Shown one piece after another: positions 6,131-12,670 of a DNA stretch of 13,609 bases. This stretch comes from JACVRW01 sp036407035 (GTDB taxonomy: Bacteria; Actinomycetota; Thermoleophilia; Solirubrobacterales; Thermoleophilaceae), in NCBI GenBank assembly GCA_036407035.1, contig DASXAA010000259.1, positions 1-13,609 on the forward strand. The letters are read 5' to 3'. Numbering within the stretch: the stretch's first letter is position 1; the number at the start of each line of letters is the position of its first letter. The translations under genes were made by a program, and so were the position numbers. A model generated the notes under the pieces. The model had not been told where the DNA came from. It saw only the letters and a list, made by a program, of their open reading frames with translations, and did no database searches.

Positions 6131-7665
6131 AGCCCGAACGCCGCCAGGTGCGCCTCGATCGGCGCCGCGGCCGGCGGCTCGCAGCGGAAGCCGAGGTAGC
6201 CGTCCGGCCGCACGACGAACACCCCGTCCGCGACCGCACCGAGGCGGCCGTGCACGCGCAGGGACGGGTCGGCCAGGACCTCCACGTCGCCGGCCTCCGG
6301 GCGGCCCGACACCGCCAGGACGCGGGTGCGCAGCCGCGGCGCGAAGCGCCGAGCGAGCCGCAGTGCCGGCTCCGCCGCGCCGGTGCCGGCGCACACCCAC
6401 AGCTGCATCTCGGGCGCGCGCAGCAGCTCGCGCAGCGAGGTCTCGGAGCCGTCGGCGCGGACGAGCGGACCCGCGTCCGGCACGCGGTCGCCGGGGCGCA
6501 GGCCGAGGCCGCCGGCCGCGGGCTCGGCGCCGACGATCGGGCTGTGGCGGTAGGCCACGCCGAGCTCGTGGCCGCGCTCGACCGCGGCGAGCACCTGCGC
6601 GGGCGTGGCGAGCGTGGCCGCCAGCGTCATGTCTCGTGCCGCGGCGTCCGCGCCGGTCATCACGTTGGCCTCGTGCACCTGGCCCGACTCCCGCATCGCC
6701 GCCATCGCGACCGGACGCCGCTCGGCCTCGTACGAGTCGAGCAGCTCCGGCGAAGCGCCCTCGACGGCGCAGCGGAGCTTCCAGGCCAGGTTGTAGGCGT
6801 CCTGCACGCCGGTGTTCATGCCCTGGCCGTTGACGGGCGTCATGGCGTGGGCCGCGTCGCCCGCGAGCAGAACACGCCCGCACCGGAAGCGGCGCGCCAC
6901 GCGGTGGTGGAGCTGGAAGCACGCCTCGTTCTCGGCCGCGGCGATCCGCGGCCCGCCGGGCACGTGGCGGTCGATCACGGCCTGGGCGTCGGCGATCGTG
7001 GGGCGCTCGCCGGCGTCGTCGTCGCGGAAGAAGAGCCGCAGCCGGCCGTCAGGGAGCGGCATCGCCCAGAAGCCGTCGTGGTCGAGGAACACCGGGATGT
7101 CGGCCTCTCCGTAGGGCCATCCCTCCACCGCGGCGTCCATCACCGCCCAGCGGCCGGGGTACTCGGCGCCGGCGAAGGCGATCCCGAGCGCGCCGCGCAG
7201 GCCGCTGTGCACGCCGTCGCAGGCGACGAGCCACCGCGCCCGCAGCTCGGCCTCGCCCACACGCGCGACGACGGCGTCGTCATCCTGCGTGACGATCTGC
7301 ACCGCGGCGCCGCGCTCCACCGGCACGCCCAGGTCCGCCGCGAGGATCTCCTCGAGGTCGCGCTGGCGCAGGCTCACCGCGGCCGGAAACGGGCTGTCGA
7401 TCCCGCCGAACTCCACGCGCGCGACCTCGCGGCCGCCCGAGAAGAGCGGCACGCAGGCGATCGGCAGCGCGGCGGCCATGATCGCGTCGGCCACGCCGGT
7501 GTGGTCCCACAGCTCGAGCGATCGCGCGTGCAGGTCGGTGGCGCGCGAGACGACTGCGCGGTCCGCGGCCGCGTCCGCCACCCGGCAGTCGACCCCGTGG
7601 CGGCGCAGCTCCCGCGCCAGCGTCAGCCCCACCGGTCCGGCGCCCGCGATCAGCACCGAGTCCAT
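6127..7665 (-). CDS. FAD-dependent aromatic monooxygenase (PHBH-fold, group A)
   Basis: 512 residues, complete. N-terminal Rossmann motif GAGPVG (8-13) for ADP of FAD; DG motif at D150-G151 (ACDGVHSGLR), used by flavin hydroxylases for FAD and NAD(P)H; GD motif at G269-D270 (VLLAGDAAHAMTPVNGQG), contacting the FAD ribose; then NTGVQDAYNLAWKL. From about residue 385 a thioredoxin-like C-terminal domain follows, ending in the typical RPDGYLGFR, as in MhpA, phenol and polyketide hydroxylases. Such enzymes add one oxygen to an aromatic ring with NAD(P)H and O2. The ATG at 7665 gives a normal N-terminus (MDSVLIAGAGPVGLTLA); the open frame running further upstream lacks support. It diverges from the operon carrying fumarylacetoacetase, suggesting an aromatic degradation context; the substrate is unknown. 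Confidence 0.9.
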   Translation of the reverse strand: MDSVLIAGAGPVGLTLARELRRHGVDCRVADAAADRAVVSRATDLHARSLELWDHTGVADAIMAAALPIACVPLFSGGREVARVEFGGIDSPFPAAVSLRQRDLEEILAADLGVPVERGAAVQIVTQDDDAVVARVGEAELRARWLVACDGVHSGLRGALGIAFAGAEYPGRWAVMDAAVEGWPYGEADIPVFLDHDGFWAMPLPDGRLRLFFRDDDAGERPTIADAQAVIDRHVPGGPRIAAAENEACFQLHHRVARRFRCGRVLLAGDAAHAMTPVNGQGMNTGVQDAYNLAWKLRCAVEGASPELLDSYEAERRPVAMAAMRESGQVHEANVMTGADAAARDMTLAATLATPAQVLAAVERGHELGVAYRHSPIVGAEPAAGGLGLRPGDRVPDAGPLVRADGSETSLRELLRAPEMQLWVCAGTGAAEPALRLARRFAPRLRTRVLAVSGRPEAGDVEVLADPSLRVHGRLGAVADGVFVVRPDGYLGFRCEPPAAAPIEAHLAAFGL

Positions 7666-7690
7666 GGGGTAAGGATGAGCGACTTCCGGA

Positions 7691-7696
7691 TACGGT
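7691..7696 (+). promoter_or_regulatory. TANNNT -10 box (TACGGT) for the fumarylacetoacetase-thrS operon
   Basis: TACGGT ends 8 nt before the ATG at 7705, as at other starts in this window. It argues for 7705 rather than the ATG at 7675, which lies upstream of the box. Confidence 0.45.
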
Positions 7697-7704
7697 GCTA
7701 CCCG

Positions 7705-8592
7705 ATGGCCGGGGCCGGCACCCGCATCGACGCCCGAACGGCGCTCCTCGAGCGCCTGATCGACCACGCCGCGCTGTTCCCGCCGGCGAGCATGGACATG
7801 CCGTCGGCGCTGGCCGAGGACCGCGCCGCCCGCCAGAGCCCGCAGGCGTGGATGATCGGCCGGTTCGTGTGCCCGGCGTCGAGGCTCGGCGAGCTGGCCG
7901 AGGAGGTGCCCCTGGCGGACGCGCCGCCGCTCAGCGTCGTGCTCGACGGTGCGTCCGGGGCGACGGAGGACGACTGGGCACAGGCGCTGATCGACGACTG
8001 GGCCGCGGTGGCCGACGCGATCGCGCGCGGAGCCGATGCGGTCGCCGCCGAGGCGTACCTGCCGAGCGCCCGGCCGGCGCCGCCGACGATCATCGCCGGA
8101 CGCAGGGCGGTCGCGTGCGCGGTCGCCTACTTCGAGCTTCGCCCGGAGGACGGCTGGCGCGACGCCCTGCCGGCCACGATCGGCGCGCTCGCCGCCGTCG
8201 GCGCGCGCGTAAAGGTCCGCTGCGGCGGCGCGGCGGTCCCGCCGGTGGACCAGCTCGCGCTCGTGGTCGCGTCGTGCGCGCAGGCGCGCGTGCGGTTCAA
8301 GGCCACGGCCGGCCTGCACCACCCGGTCAGGGCCGAGGAGCACGGCTTCCTCAACCTGCTGGCGGCGGCCGTGTTCGCACACGCTCACGGCGTGGGCGCC
8401 CCCGCGCTCGAGCCGGTGCTGGCGGAGACCGACCCGGGCGCGTTCGAGATCGGCCCCGACCGGATCGCAGTCTGCGGCCACGAGGCGAGCGCCGCGCAGG
8501 TGGGGGCCGCGCGCGCCGAGCTGTTCGACGGCTACGGGAGCTGCAGCTGGCGCGAGCCGGTGGAGGGTCTCCGGGAGCTCGGGATCCTGTGA
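7705..8592 (+). CDS. Uncharacterised TIM-barrel-like protein coupled to fumarylacetoacetase
   Basis: 295 residues from the ATG at 7705, chosen because it is 8 nt after a -10 box; an ATG at 7675 would add ten residues. No named family is recognised, though the motifs look strongly constrained: LIDHAALFPPASM (18-30), GADAVAAEAYLP (109-120), VKVRCGG (169-175), RFKATAGLHHP (197-207), EHGFLNLL (212-219), and YGSCSWREPVEGL near the C-terminus (277-289). Alternating strands and helices suggest a TIM barrel. The strand-end lysines K170 and K199 sit in contexts resembling the two active-site lysines of DeoC-type aldolases (KTSTG and KASGG), so a class I aldolase-like or decarboxylase-like enzyme is possible; this is inference only. 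The last codon overlaps the fumarylacetoacetase start (GTGA, 8589-8592), implying translational coupling and a role near ring-cleavage product metabolism. Confidence 0.8.
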   Translation: MAGAGTRIDARTALLERLIDHAALFPPASMDMPSALAEDRAARQSPQAWMIGRFVCPASRLGELAEEVPLADAPPLSVVLDGASGATEDDWAQALIDDWAAVADAIARGADAVAAEAYLPSARPAPPTIIAGRRAVACAVAYFELRPEDGWRDALPATIGALAAVGARVKVRCGGAAVPPVDQLALVVASCAQARVRFKATAGLHHPVRAEEHGFLNLLAAAVFAHAHGVGAPALEPVLAETDPGAFEIGPDRIAVCGHEASAAQVGAARAELFDGYGSCSWREPVEGLRELGIL

Positions 8593-9731
8593 CGCTCGCC
8601 TACGGCGTGTTCCGGGAGGGCGGCCGGACGAGGGTCGGCGTGCGCGACGGCGACGAGCTGCTCGACCTTGCCGCGCTCGCGGTTGAGGGCAGGCTCGACG
8701 GCGTGCCGGACGCGGAGCGCGTGTTCTCGGCGGCGGCGCTCAACCCGTTCATGGCGCTCGGCCCGTCCGCCTGGAGCGCCTGCCACGAGCAAGTGCGCGA
8801 GCTGCTGGCGGATGCCGGCGTGCCGCGGGTGCCGCTCGTGGGCGCCGAGGCGCTGATGCCGTTCGGGGTGGCCGACTACGTGGACTTCTACTCGTCGCTC
8901 CACCACGCCACGAACGTCGGCCTCATGTTCCGCCCCGAACAGGAGCCGCTGCTGCCGAACTGGCGCCACCTGCCTGTCGGCTACCACGGCCGCGCCGGGA
9001 CGGTCGTGCCGAGCGGGACGCCGGTGCCGCGCCCGCGCGGGCAGCGCTGGGTCCCCGGTGACGACGCGCCGAGCTACGGCCCGAGCCGCGCGCTCGACAT
9101 CGAGCTCGAGGCGGGGTTCGTGGTCGGCGTACCGAGCGAGCACGGCACGCCGGTGCCGATCGAGCGCGCGCTCGACCACCTGTTCGGGATGGTGCTCGTG
9201 AACGACTGGAGCGCGCGCGACGTCCAGGGCTGGGAGTACCAGCCGCTCGGCCCGTTCCTGGCGAAGTCGTTCGCCACCTCGGTCAGCCGCTGGGTCGTGC
9301 CGCTGGAGGAGCTGGAGACGCGGCGCGTGCCGGCCGATCCGCAGGAGCCCGAGCCGCTGCCGTACCTGCGCGAGGAGCCGTGGGCGTACGACATCCCGCT
9401 GGAGGTCCTGCTCAACGGCGACGTGATCGCGCGCAGCAACGCGCGCTTTCTCTACTGGTCGATCGCGCAGCAGGTGGCCCACCTGACGTCGGGCGGCGCC
9501 AGCCTGCGCACGGGCGACCTGCTCGCCACCGGCACGATCTCGGGCCCGGAGCGCGAGCAGCGTGGCTGCCTGCTCGAGCTGTCCTGGAACGGGCAGGAGC
9601 CGATCGAGCTGCCGGGAGGGGGCACGCGCGCGTACCTGGAGGACGGCGACGAGGTCGTCCTGTCCGGCGAGCCGCTCCACGAGGTGGCCGGCCGGGTGGA
9701 GCCCGCCGGCGGTACCGTGGATCCGGCATGA
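8589..9731 (+). CDS. fah: Fumarylacetoacetase
   Basis: 380 residues. It hydrolyses fumarylacetoacetate to fumarate and acetoacetate, the last step of tyrosine/homogentisate catabolism. Residues corresponding to the mouse enzyme are conserved: D99, E172, E174 and D206 as Ca/Mg ligands (DYVDFYSS, DIELE, NDWSARD), H106 as catalytic base (HHATNVG), K226 (GPFLAKSF) and E330 (CLLELSW). YHGRAG (132-137) and WEYQPLGPF (215-223) are family signatures. It is shorter than the usual 415-440 residues because the N-terminal SH3-like domain is about 27 residues shorter; the catalytic domain is complete. The GTG start overlaps the previous stop by 4 nt, and the stop overlaps the thrS ATG by 4 nt. Homogentisate dioxygenase and HPPD are not in the window. 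Confidence 0.93.
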   Translation: MTLAYGVFREGGRTRVGVRDGDELLDLAALAVEGRLDGVPDAERVFSAAALNPFMALGPSAWSACHEQVRELLADAGVPRVPLVGAEALMPFGVADYVDFYSSLHHATNVGLMFRPEQEPLLPNWRHLPVGYHGRAGTVVPSGTPVPRPRGQRWVPGDDAPSYGPSRALDIELEAGFVVGVPSEHGTPVPIERALDHLFGMVLVNDWSARDVQGWEYQPLGPFLAKSFATSVSRWVVPLEELETRRVPADPQEPEPLPYLREEPWAYDIPLEVLLNGDVIARSNARFLYWSIAQQVAHLTSGGASLRTGDLLATGTISGPEREQRGCLLELSWNGQEPIELPGGGTRAYLEDGDEVVLSGEPLHEVAGRVEPAGGTVDPA

Positions 9732-11683
9732 CGGTCACGCTCCCGGACGGCACTCCGCTCGAGCTTCCCGACGGCGCCACCGGCGCCGACGCCGCCCGTG
9801 CGATCGGCGAGGGCCTCGCCCGCGCGGCGCTCGGAATACGCGTCACGCGCGACGGCGGGGCGCCCGAGCTGCGCGACCTCGCGGCGCCGCTCGGCGACGG
9901 CGACCGGATCGAGATCGTCACCGACCGGAGCTCGGAGGACGGCGGCGGGCCACTCTGGCTGATCCGCCACGACGCGGCGCACGTGCTCGCCACGGCGGTG
10001 ATGGAGCTCTACCCGGGCGTGAAGATCTCGATCGGCCCGCCGATCGAGGACGGCTTCTACTACGACTTCGACTTCCCCGAGGGCGTCCACCTGTCCGAGG
10101 ACGACCTGCCGCGCATCGAGGAGAGGATGCGCGAGCACATCGCCGCCGACGAGGGCTTCGAGCGCACCGACCTGCCGGTGGCCGACGCGATCGAGCGCTT
10201 CCGCGCCGACGGCCAGGACTACAAGGTCGAGCTGATCGAGGACCTCGTGCGGGATGCCGATCCCGCCCGCCCCGTCGAGAGCGTCTCGCTCTACCGCAAC
10301 GGCCCGTTCACCGACCTCTGCCGCGGGCCGCACGGCCCCTCGACGAAGCGGATCAAGGCGTTCAAGCTGACGTCGGTCGCCGGCGCCTACTGGCGCGGCG
10401 ACGCGAAGCGACAGATGCTCACGCGCGTCTACGGCACCGCGTTCCTCTCGAAGGAGGACCTCGAGGAGCACGTGCGGCGCCTGGAGGAGGCGCGCGCCCG
10501 CGACCACCGCAAGCTCGGGCGCGAGCTCGACCTGTTCATGTTCTCCGAGCTGTCGCCGGGAGGGCCGTTCTGGCTGCCGGCCGGCACGCACATCTGGAAC
10601 GAGCTGACGAAGCTCTGGCGGGCGACCAACGTCGAGCGCGGCTACCTCGAGGTGCGCACGCCGATCCTCTACGACGTGGACCTCTGGAAGCAGTCCGGCC
10701 ACTGGCACGTGTACCGGGACAACATGTACTTCACGGACGTGGAGGGCAAGCCGATGGGCCTCAAGCCCATGAACTGCCCCGCGCACGTGCAGATCTACAA
10801 GCGCGACCTGCGCTCGTACCGCGACCTGCCGATCCGGTACGCCGAGCAAGGGCTCGTGCACCGGCACGAGCCGAGCGGCACGCTCCACGGGCTGCTGCGG
10901 GTGCGCTACATCACCCAGGACGACGCCCACGTGTTCTGCCGCGAGGACCAGATCGAGGAAGAGGTGCTGCGCTGCCTCGACTTCGGGTTCTTCATCTACG
11001 ACCAGTTCGGGTTCGAGCCGAGGCTGGAGCTGTCGACGCGGCCGGAGAAGCGGGTCGGCACCGAGGAGATGTGGGACAAGGCCGAGGCGGCGCTGACGAA
11101 CGCGCTCGAGAGCCGCGGACTCGAGTACGACCTGAACGAGGGCGACGGCGCCTTCTACGGGCCGAAGATCGACCTGCACATGACCGACGCGATCGGGCGC
11201 TCGTGGCAGCTCGGGACCGTGCAGTGCGACTACTACATGCCCGAGCAGTTCGGCCTCGCCTACACGGGGGCCGACAACGCCGAGCACCAGCCGGTGATGA
11301 TCCACAGGGCGCTGATGGGGTCGTTCGAGCGCTTCATCGGCATCCTCGTGGAGCACTACGCCGGCGAGTTTCCGCTCTGGCTCTCGCCGGTGCAGGCGCT
11401 GCTCTTGCCGATCGCCGACCGCCACGTGCCCTACGCGCGCGAGGTGGTGGCGCGGCTGCGCGACGCCGGGCTGCGGGCGGAGGTCGACGAGCGCTCGGAG
11501 TCGGTCGGCAAGAAGATCCGCGAGGCGGAGCTGCGGAAGGTCCCCTACATGCTCGTCGTGGGCGACCAGGAGCAGCGAGAGGGCAAGGTGGCGCTGCGCC
11601 GCCACCGCGAGGGCGATCTCGGCGTGGTCTCGGCGGACGAGTTCGTCGCGCGCGCCCGCGAGCAGATAGAGCGCCGGAACTAG
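9728..11683 (+). CDS. thrS: Threonyl-tRNA synthetase
   Basis: 651 residues, complete, full bacterial architecture. TGS domain (1-65); editing domain with H81-x-x-x-H85 and C198-x-x-x-H202 (DLCRGPHGPS), which clears Ser-tRNA(Thr); class II catalytic core with Zn ligands C350 (MNCPAH), H401 (QDDAH) and H526 (MIHRAL); motif 2 around R379 (HRHEPSGTLHGLLRVR); motif 3 (HRALMGSFERF); and the C-terminal anticodon-binding domain from about residue 553. It charges tRNA(Thr) with threonine. The ATG overlaps the fumarylacetoacetase stop (ATGA, 9728-9731), so translation is coupled to a catabolic gene, an unusual place for a synthetase. The stop codon TAG is the second to fourth base of a 35-bp RNA helix that follows. 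Confidence 0.98.
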   Translation: MTVTLPDGTPLELPDGATGADAARAIGEGLARAALGIRVTRDGGAPELRDLAAPLGDGDRIEIVTDRSSEDGGGPLWLIRHDAAHVLATAVMELYPGVKISIGPPIEDGFYYDFDFPEGVHLSEDDLPRIEERMREHIAADEGFERTDLPVADAIERFRADGQDYKVELIEDLVRDADPARPVESVSLYRNGPFTDLCRGPHGPSTKRIKAFKLTSVAGAYWRGDAKRQMLTRVYGTAFLSKEDLEEHVRRLEEARARDHRKLGRELDLFMFSELSPGGPFWLPAGTHIWNELTKLWRATNVERGYLEVRTPILYDVDLWKQSGHWHVYRDNMYFTDVEGKPMGLKPMNCPAHVQIYKRDLRSYRDLPIRYAEQGLVHRHEPSGTLHGLLRVRYITQDDAHVFCREDQIEEEVLRCLDFGFFIYDQFGFEPRLELSTRPEKRVGTEEMWDKAEAALTNALESRGLEYDLNEGDGAFYGPKIDLHMTDAIGRSWQLGTVQCDYYMPEQFGLAYTGADNAEHQPVMIHRALMGSFERFIGILVEHYAGEFPLWLSPVQALLLPIADRHVPYAREVVARLRDAGLRAEVDERSESVGKKIREAELRKVPYMLVVGDQEQREGKVALRRHREGDLGVVSADEFVARAREQIERRN

Positions 11684-11851
11684 ATGGCTGTTTCCGAATC
11701 CAGGTGCCCGCGGGGGCGGGCCAGACCAAGCTGGGCGGCGCACGCGGGCGAAGCCGATAGTGGAAGCACTATCGGCGAGGACGCGGGGGCCGATCCAGCG
11801 AAGGTATGGCGCGTCATCCGTGGGTGCCTGGGTTTGGAAGCGGTCATCTAG
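11680..11851 (+). repeat. 172-nt rod hairpin with 35-bp outer helix on the thrS stop codon
   Basis: Positions 11680-11714 pair with 11817-11851 without any gap or mismatch: 35 base pairs, of which nine are G.U. The helix then continues inward as a rod: bulged A11816; 11715-11718 with 11812-11815; a G.G mismatch; 11720-11723 with 11807-11810; a G.A mismatch; 11725-11727 with 11803-11805; an AA/GAA internal loop; 11730-11735 with 11794-11799; bulged A11793; 11736-11739 with 11789-11792; 11743-11746 with 11782-11785; a purine-rich internal loop (11747-11752 / 11777-11781); and a perfect 10-bp apical stem, 11753-11762 with 11767-11776, with loop GAAG. In all, eleven pairs are G.U and no position is A.C, which points to selection on the plus-strand RNA. 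Both ends are CTAG, so a miniature transposable element with a CTAG target duplication is the alternative. A terminator or RNase III processing role for thrS is possible. No match to SRP, 6S, tmRNA or RNase P RNA is seen. Confidence 0.85.
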
Positions 11852-11862
11852 GGGTCCGCCGC

Positions 11863-11868
11863 TATACT
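11863..11868 (+). promoter_or_regulatory. infC: TATACT -10 box of the infC transcript
   Basis: TATACT is the best -10 match in the window. It ends 8 nt before an ATG (11877) that opens a 12-codon ORF, the same spacing as at other leaderless-type starts here. It lies 11 nt after the end of the rod hairpin, whose 3' arm occupies the -35 region; no consensus -35 hexamer is seen. Confidence 0.55.
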
Positions 11869-11876
11869 CGCCGCGA

Positions 11877-11915
11877 ATGAAGGGCACCTACAGCACGCGC
11901 AGAGACCGCCGCTGA
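11877..11915 (+). CDS. Putative 12-codon leader peptide of infC
   Basis: The ATG lies 8 nt after the TATACT box, so it would be the first or nearly first codon of the infC mRNA. It encodes MKGTYSTRRDRR and stops with TGA at 11913-11915. Four of the last five residues are Arg (CGC AGA GAC CGC CGC is the codon run), including AGA, rare in this high-GC genome. Its coding bases form the 5' arms of two alternative stems of the infC leader, so translating it would change the leader fold. The short length means chance cannot be excluded. Confidence 0.45.
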   Translation: MKGTYSTRRDRR

Positions 11916-12010
11916 CGCCTACGCGTGCCCTCCCCCGACTCCAAGCTCGCTTGACCTTGTCGTCTGGCTGGTCCTTCGCGTAGTGCCGATCCCCCGTAGG
12001 TTCGATCGGC
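11881..12010 (+). promoter_or_regulatory. infC: Structured infC 5' leader with mutually exclusive stems
   Basis: Four perfect 7-bp pairings: A, 11881-11887 with 11925-11931; B, 11893-11899 with 11922-11928; C, 11919-11925 with 11977-11983; D, 11985-11991 with 12004-12010. A, B and C compete for the same strand around 11922-11928, so only one can form. C pairs with the first base of the infC GTG and D with its third base, so the C+D fold hides the start codon, while A or B leaves it freer. No Shine-Dalgarno sequence precedes the GTG. The layout resembles a translational attenuator. IF3 is autoregulated at initiation in E. coli by its AUU start codon; a related but different control is an inference here. 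Confidence 0.45.
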
Positions 12011-12567
12011 GTCCTCCAGAGCGCGACGAGACTCGTATCAACGAGCGCATCCGCGTTCCCCAGGTGCGGCTGATCGCGGAGGACGGCAAGCAGGTCGGCA
12101 TCGTCGACACGCAGCGCGCCCTGGCGTACGCGCAGGAGCGCGACCTGGACCTGGTCGAGGTCGCCGCGGACGCGCGCCCGCCGGTGTGCCGGGTGCTCGA
12201 CTACTCGAAGTACAAGTACGAGCAGGAGCAGAAGGCGAAGGCGGCGCGGCGCCACCAGAAGCAGGTGAACATCCGCGAGATCAAGCTGCGCCCGAAGATC
12301 GCCCGCAACGACTACGAGACGAAGAAGAACCACGTGGTCCGCTTCCTGAAGGGCGACGACCGCGTGAAGGTGACGATCATGTTCCGCGGCCGCGAGCAGA
12401 CGCACCCGGAGCGCGGCGAGGCGCTCCTGATGCGGCTGGCCGAGGACGTGGCGGACCTGGGCACCGTGGAGCAGGCGCCGCAGCAGGACGGCCGCAACAT
12501 GACGATGCTGCTGGCGCCGCACAAGAAGCGGCCGCAGGTGGCGGAAGAGGCGGCGCCGGCTTCTTGA
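11983..12567 (+). CDS. infC: Translation initiation factor IF-3
   Basis: 194 residues. N-domain: RINERIRVPQVRLI (18-31, matching RINGEIRAQEVRL of E. coli) through GIVDTQRALAYAQ, DLDLVEVAADARPPVCRVLDY (55-74) and KYKYEQEQKAKAARRHQK leading into the lysine-rich linker. C-domain: REIKLRPKIARNDYETKK (98-115), RFLKGDDRVKVTIMFRGRE (120-138) and RNMTMLLAPHKK (171-182). Binds the 30S subunit, keeps 50S off and checks the initiator tRNA and start codon. GTG at 11983 gives 17 residues before the conserved RIN, close to E. coli; the frame is open back to 11881 with no other ATG, GTG or TTG, and there is no Shine-Dalgarno sequence. A short Ala/Glu-rich tail extends the C-terminus. It is not followed by rpmI and rplT as is usual; a convergent gene lies downstream. 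Confidence 0.96.
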   Translation: MPIPRRFDRRPPERDETRINERIRVPQVRLIAEDGKQVGIVDTQRALAYAQERDLDLVEVAADARPPVCRVLDYSKYKYEQEQKAKAARRHQKQVNIREIKLRPKIARNDYETKKNHVVRFLKGDDRVKVTIMFRGREQTHPERGEALLMRLAEDVADLGTVEQAPQQDGRNMTMLLAPHKKRPQVAEEAAPAS

Positions 12568-12570
12568 TGC

Positions 12571-12639
12571 CGCCGGTCCCGGCGCGAGTTCGTCACACCG
12601 TCCTACATAGGGGCCCTCCTGGGGCCACTGGATAGGACG
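12571..12639. terminator. Hairpins between convergent infC and DUF427 gene, possible bidirectional terminator
   Basis: The 103-nt gap between the stops at 12567 (plus) and 12671 (minus) holds three nested or adjacent stems: 12571-12575 with 12580-12584 (CGCCG/CGGCG); a 7-bp closing stem, 12599-12605 with 12633-12639 (CGTCCTA/TAGGACG); and inside that 12612-12616 with 12622-12626 (GGCCC/GGGCC). They are symmetrical enough to fold from either strand and no other role is evident. There is no T-tract. Confidence 0.45.
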
Positions 12640-12670
12640 CTCCCCTACTACCGCGAGCGCCGAGCGGCGC

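Noticed and set aside
5941..7704. Upstream extension of the uncharacterised protein's frame
   Set aside because: This frame is open across the antisense of the flavoprotein gene only because of GC bias; the -10 box and the protein motifs place the start at 7705.
7666..8481. Upstream extension of the flavoprotein frame on the minus strand
   Set aside because: Arg/Ala-rich with no domain; it overlaps the uncharacterised gene antisense. The ATG at 7665 precedes the FAD motif at the normal distance.
11684..11851. 55-codon ORF starting immediately after the thrS stop
   Set aside because: Only about 70% G/C at third positions, against about 90% or more for real genes here, and the whole ORF coincides with the rod hairpin, which explains its sequence constraint.
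11680..11851. Rod hairpin as SRP, 6S, tmRNA or RNase P RNA
   Set aside because: It lacks the SRP domain IV loop consensus, the 6S central bubble, a tmRNA tag ORF and the RNase P core motifs.
9452..11887. Minus-strand ORF of 811 codons opposite thrS
   Set aside because: Antisense shadow of thrS with repetitive Val/Glu/Leu/His composition; it also runs through the rod hairpin.
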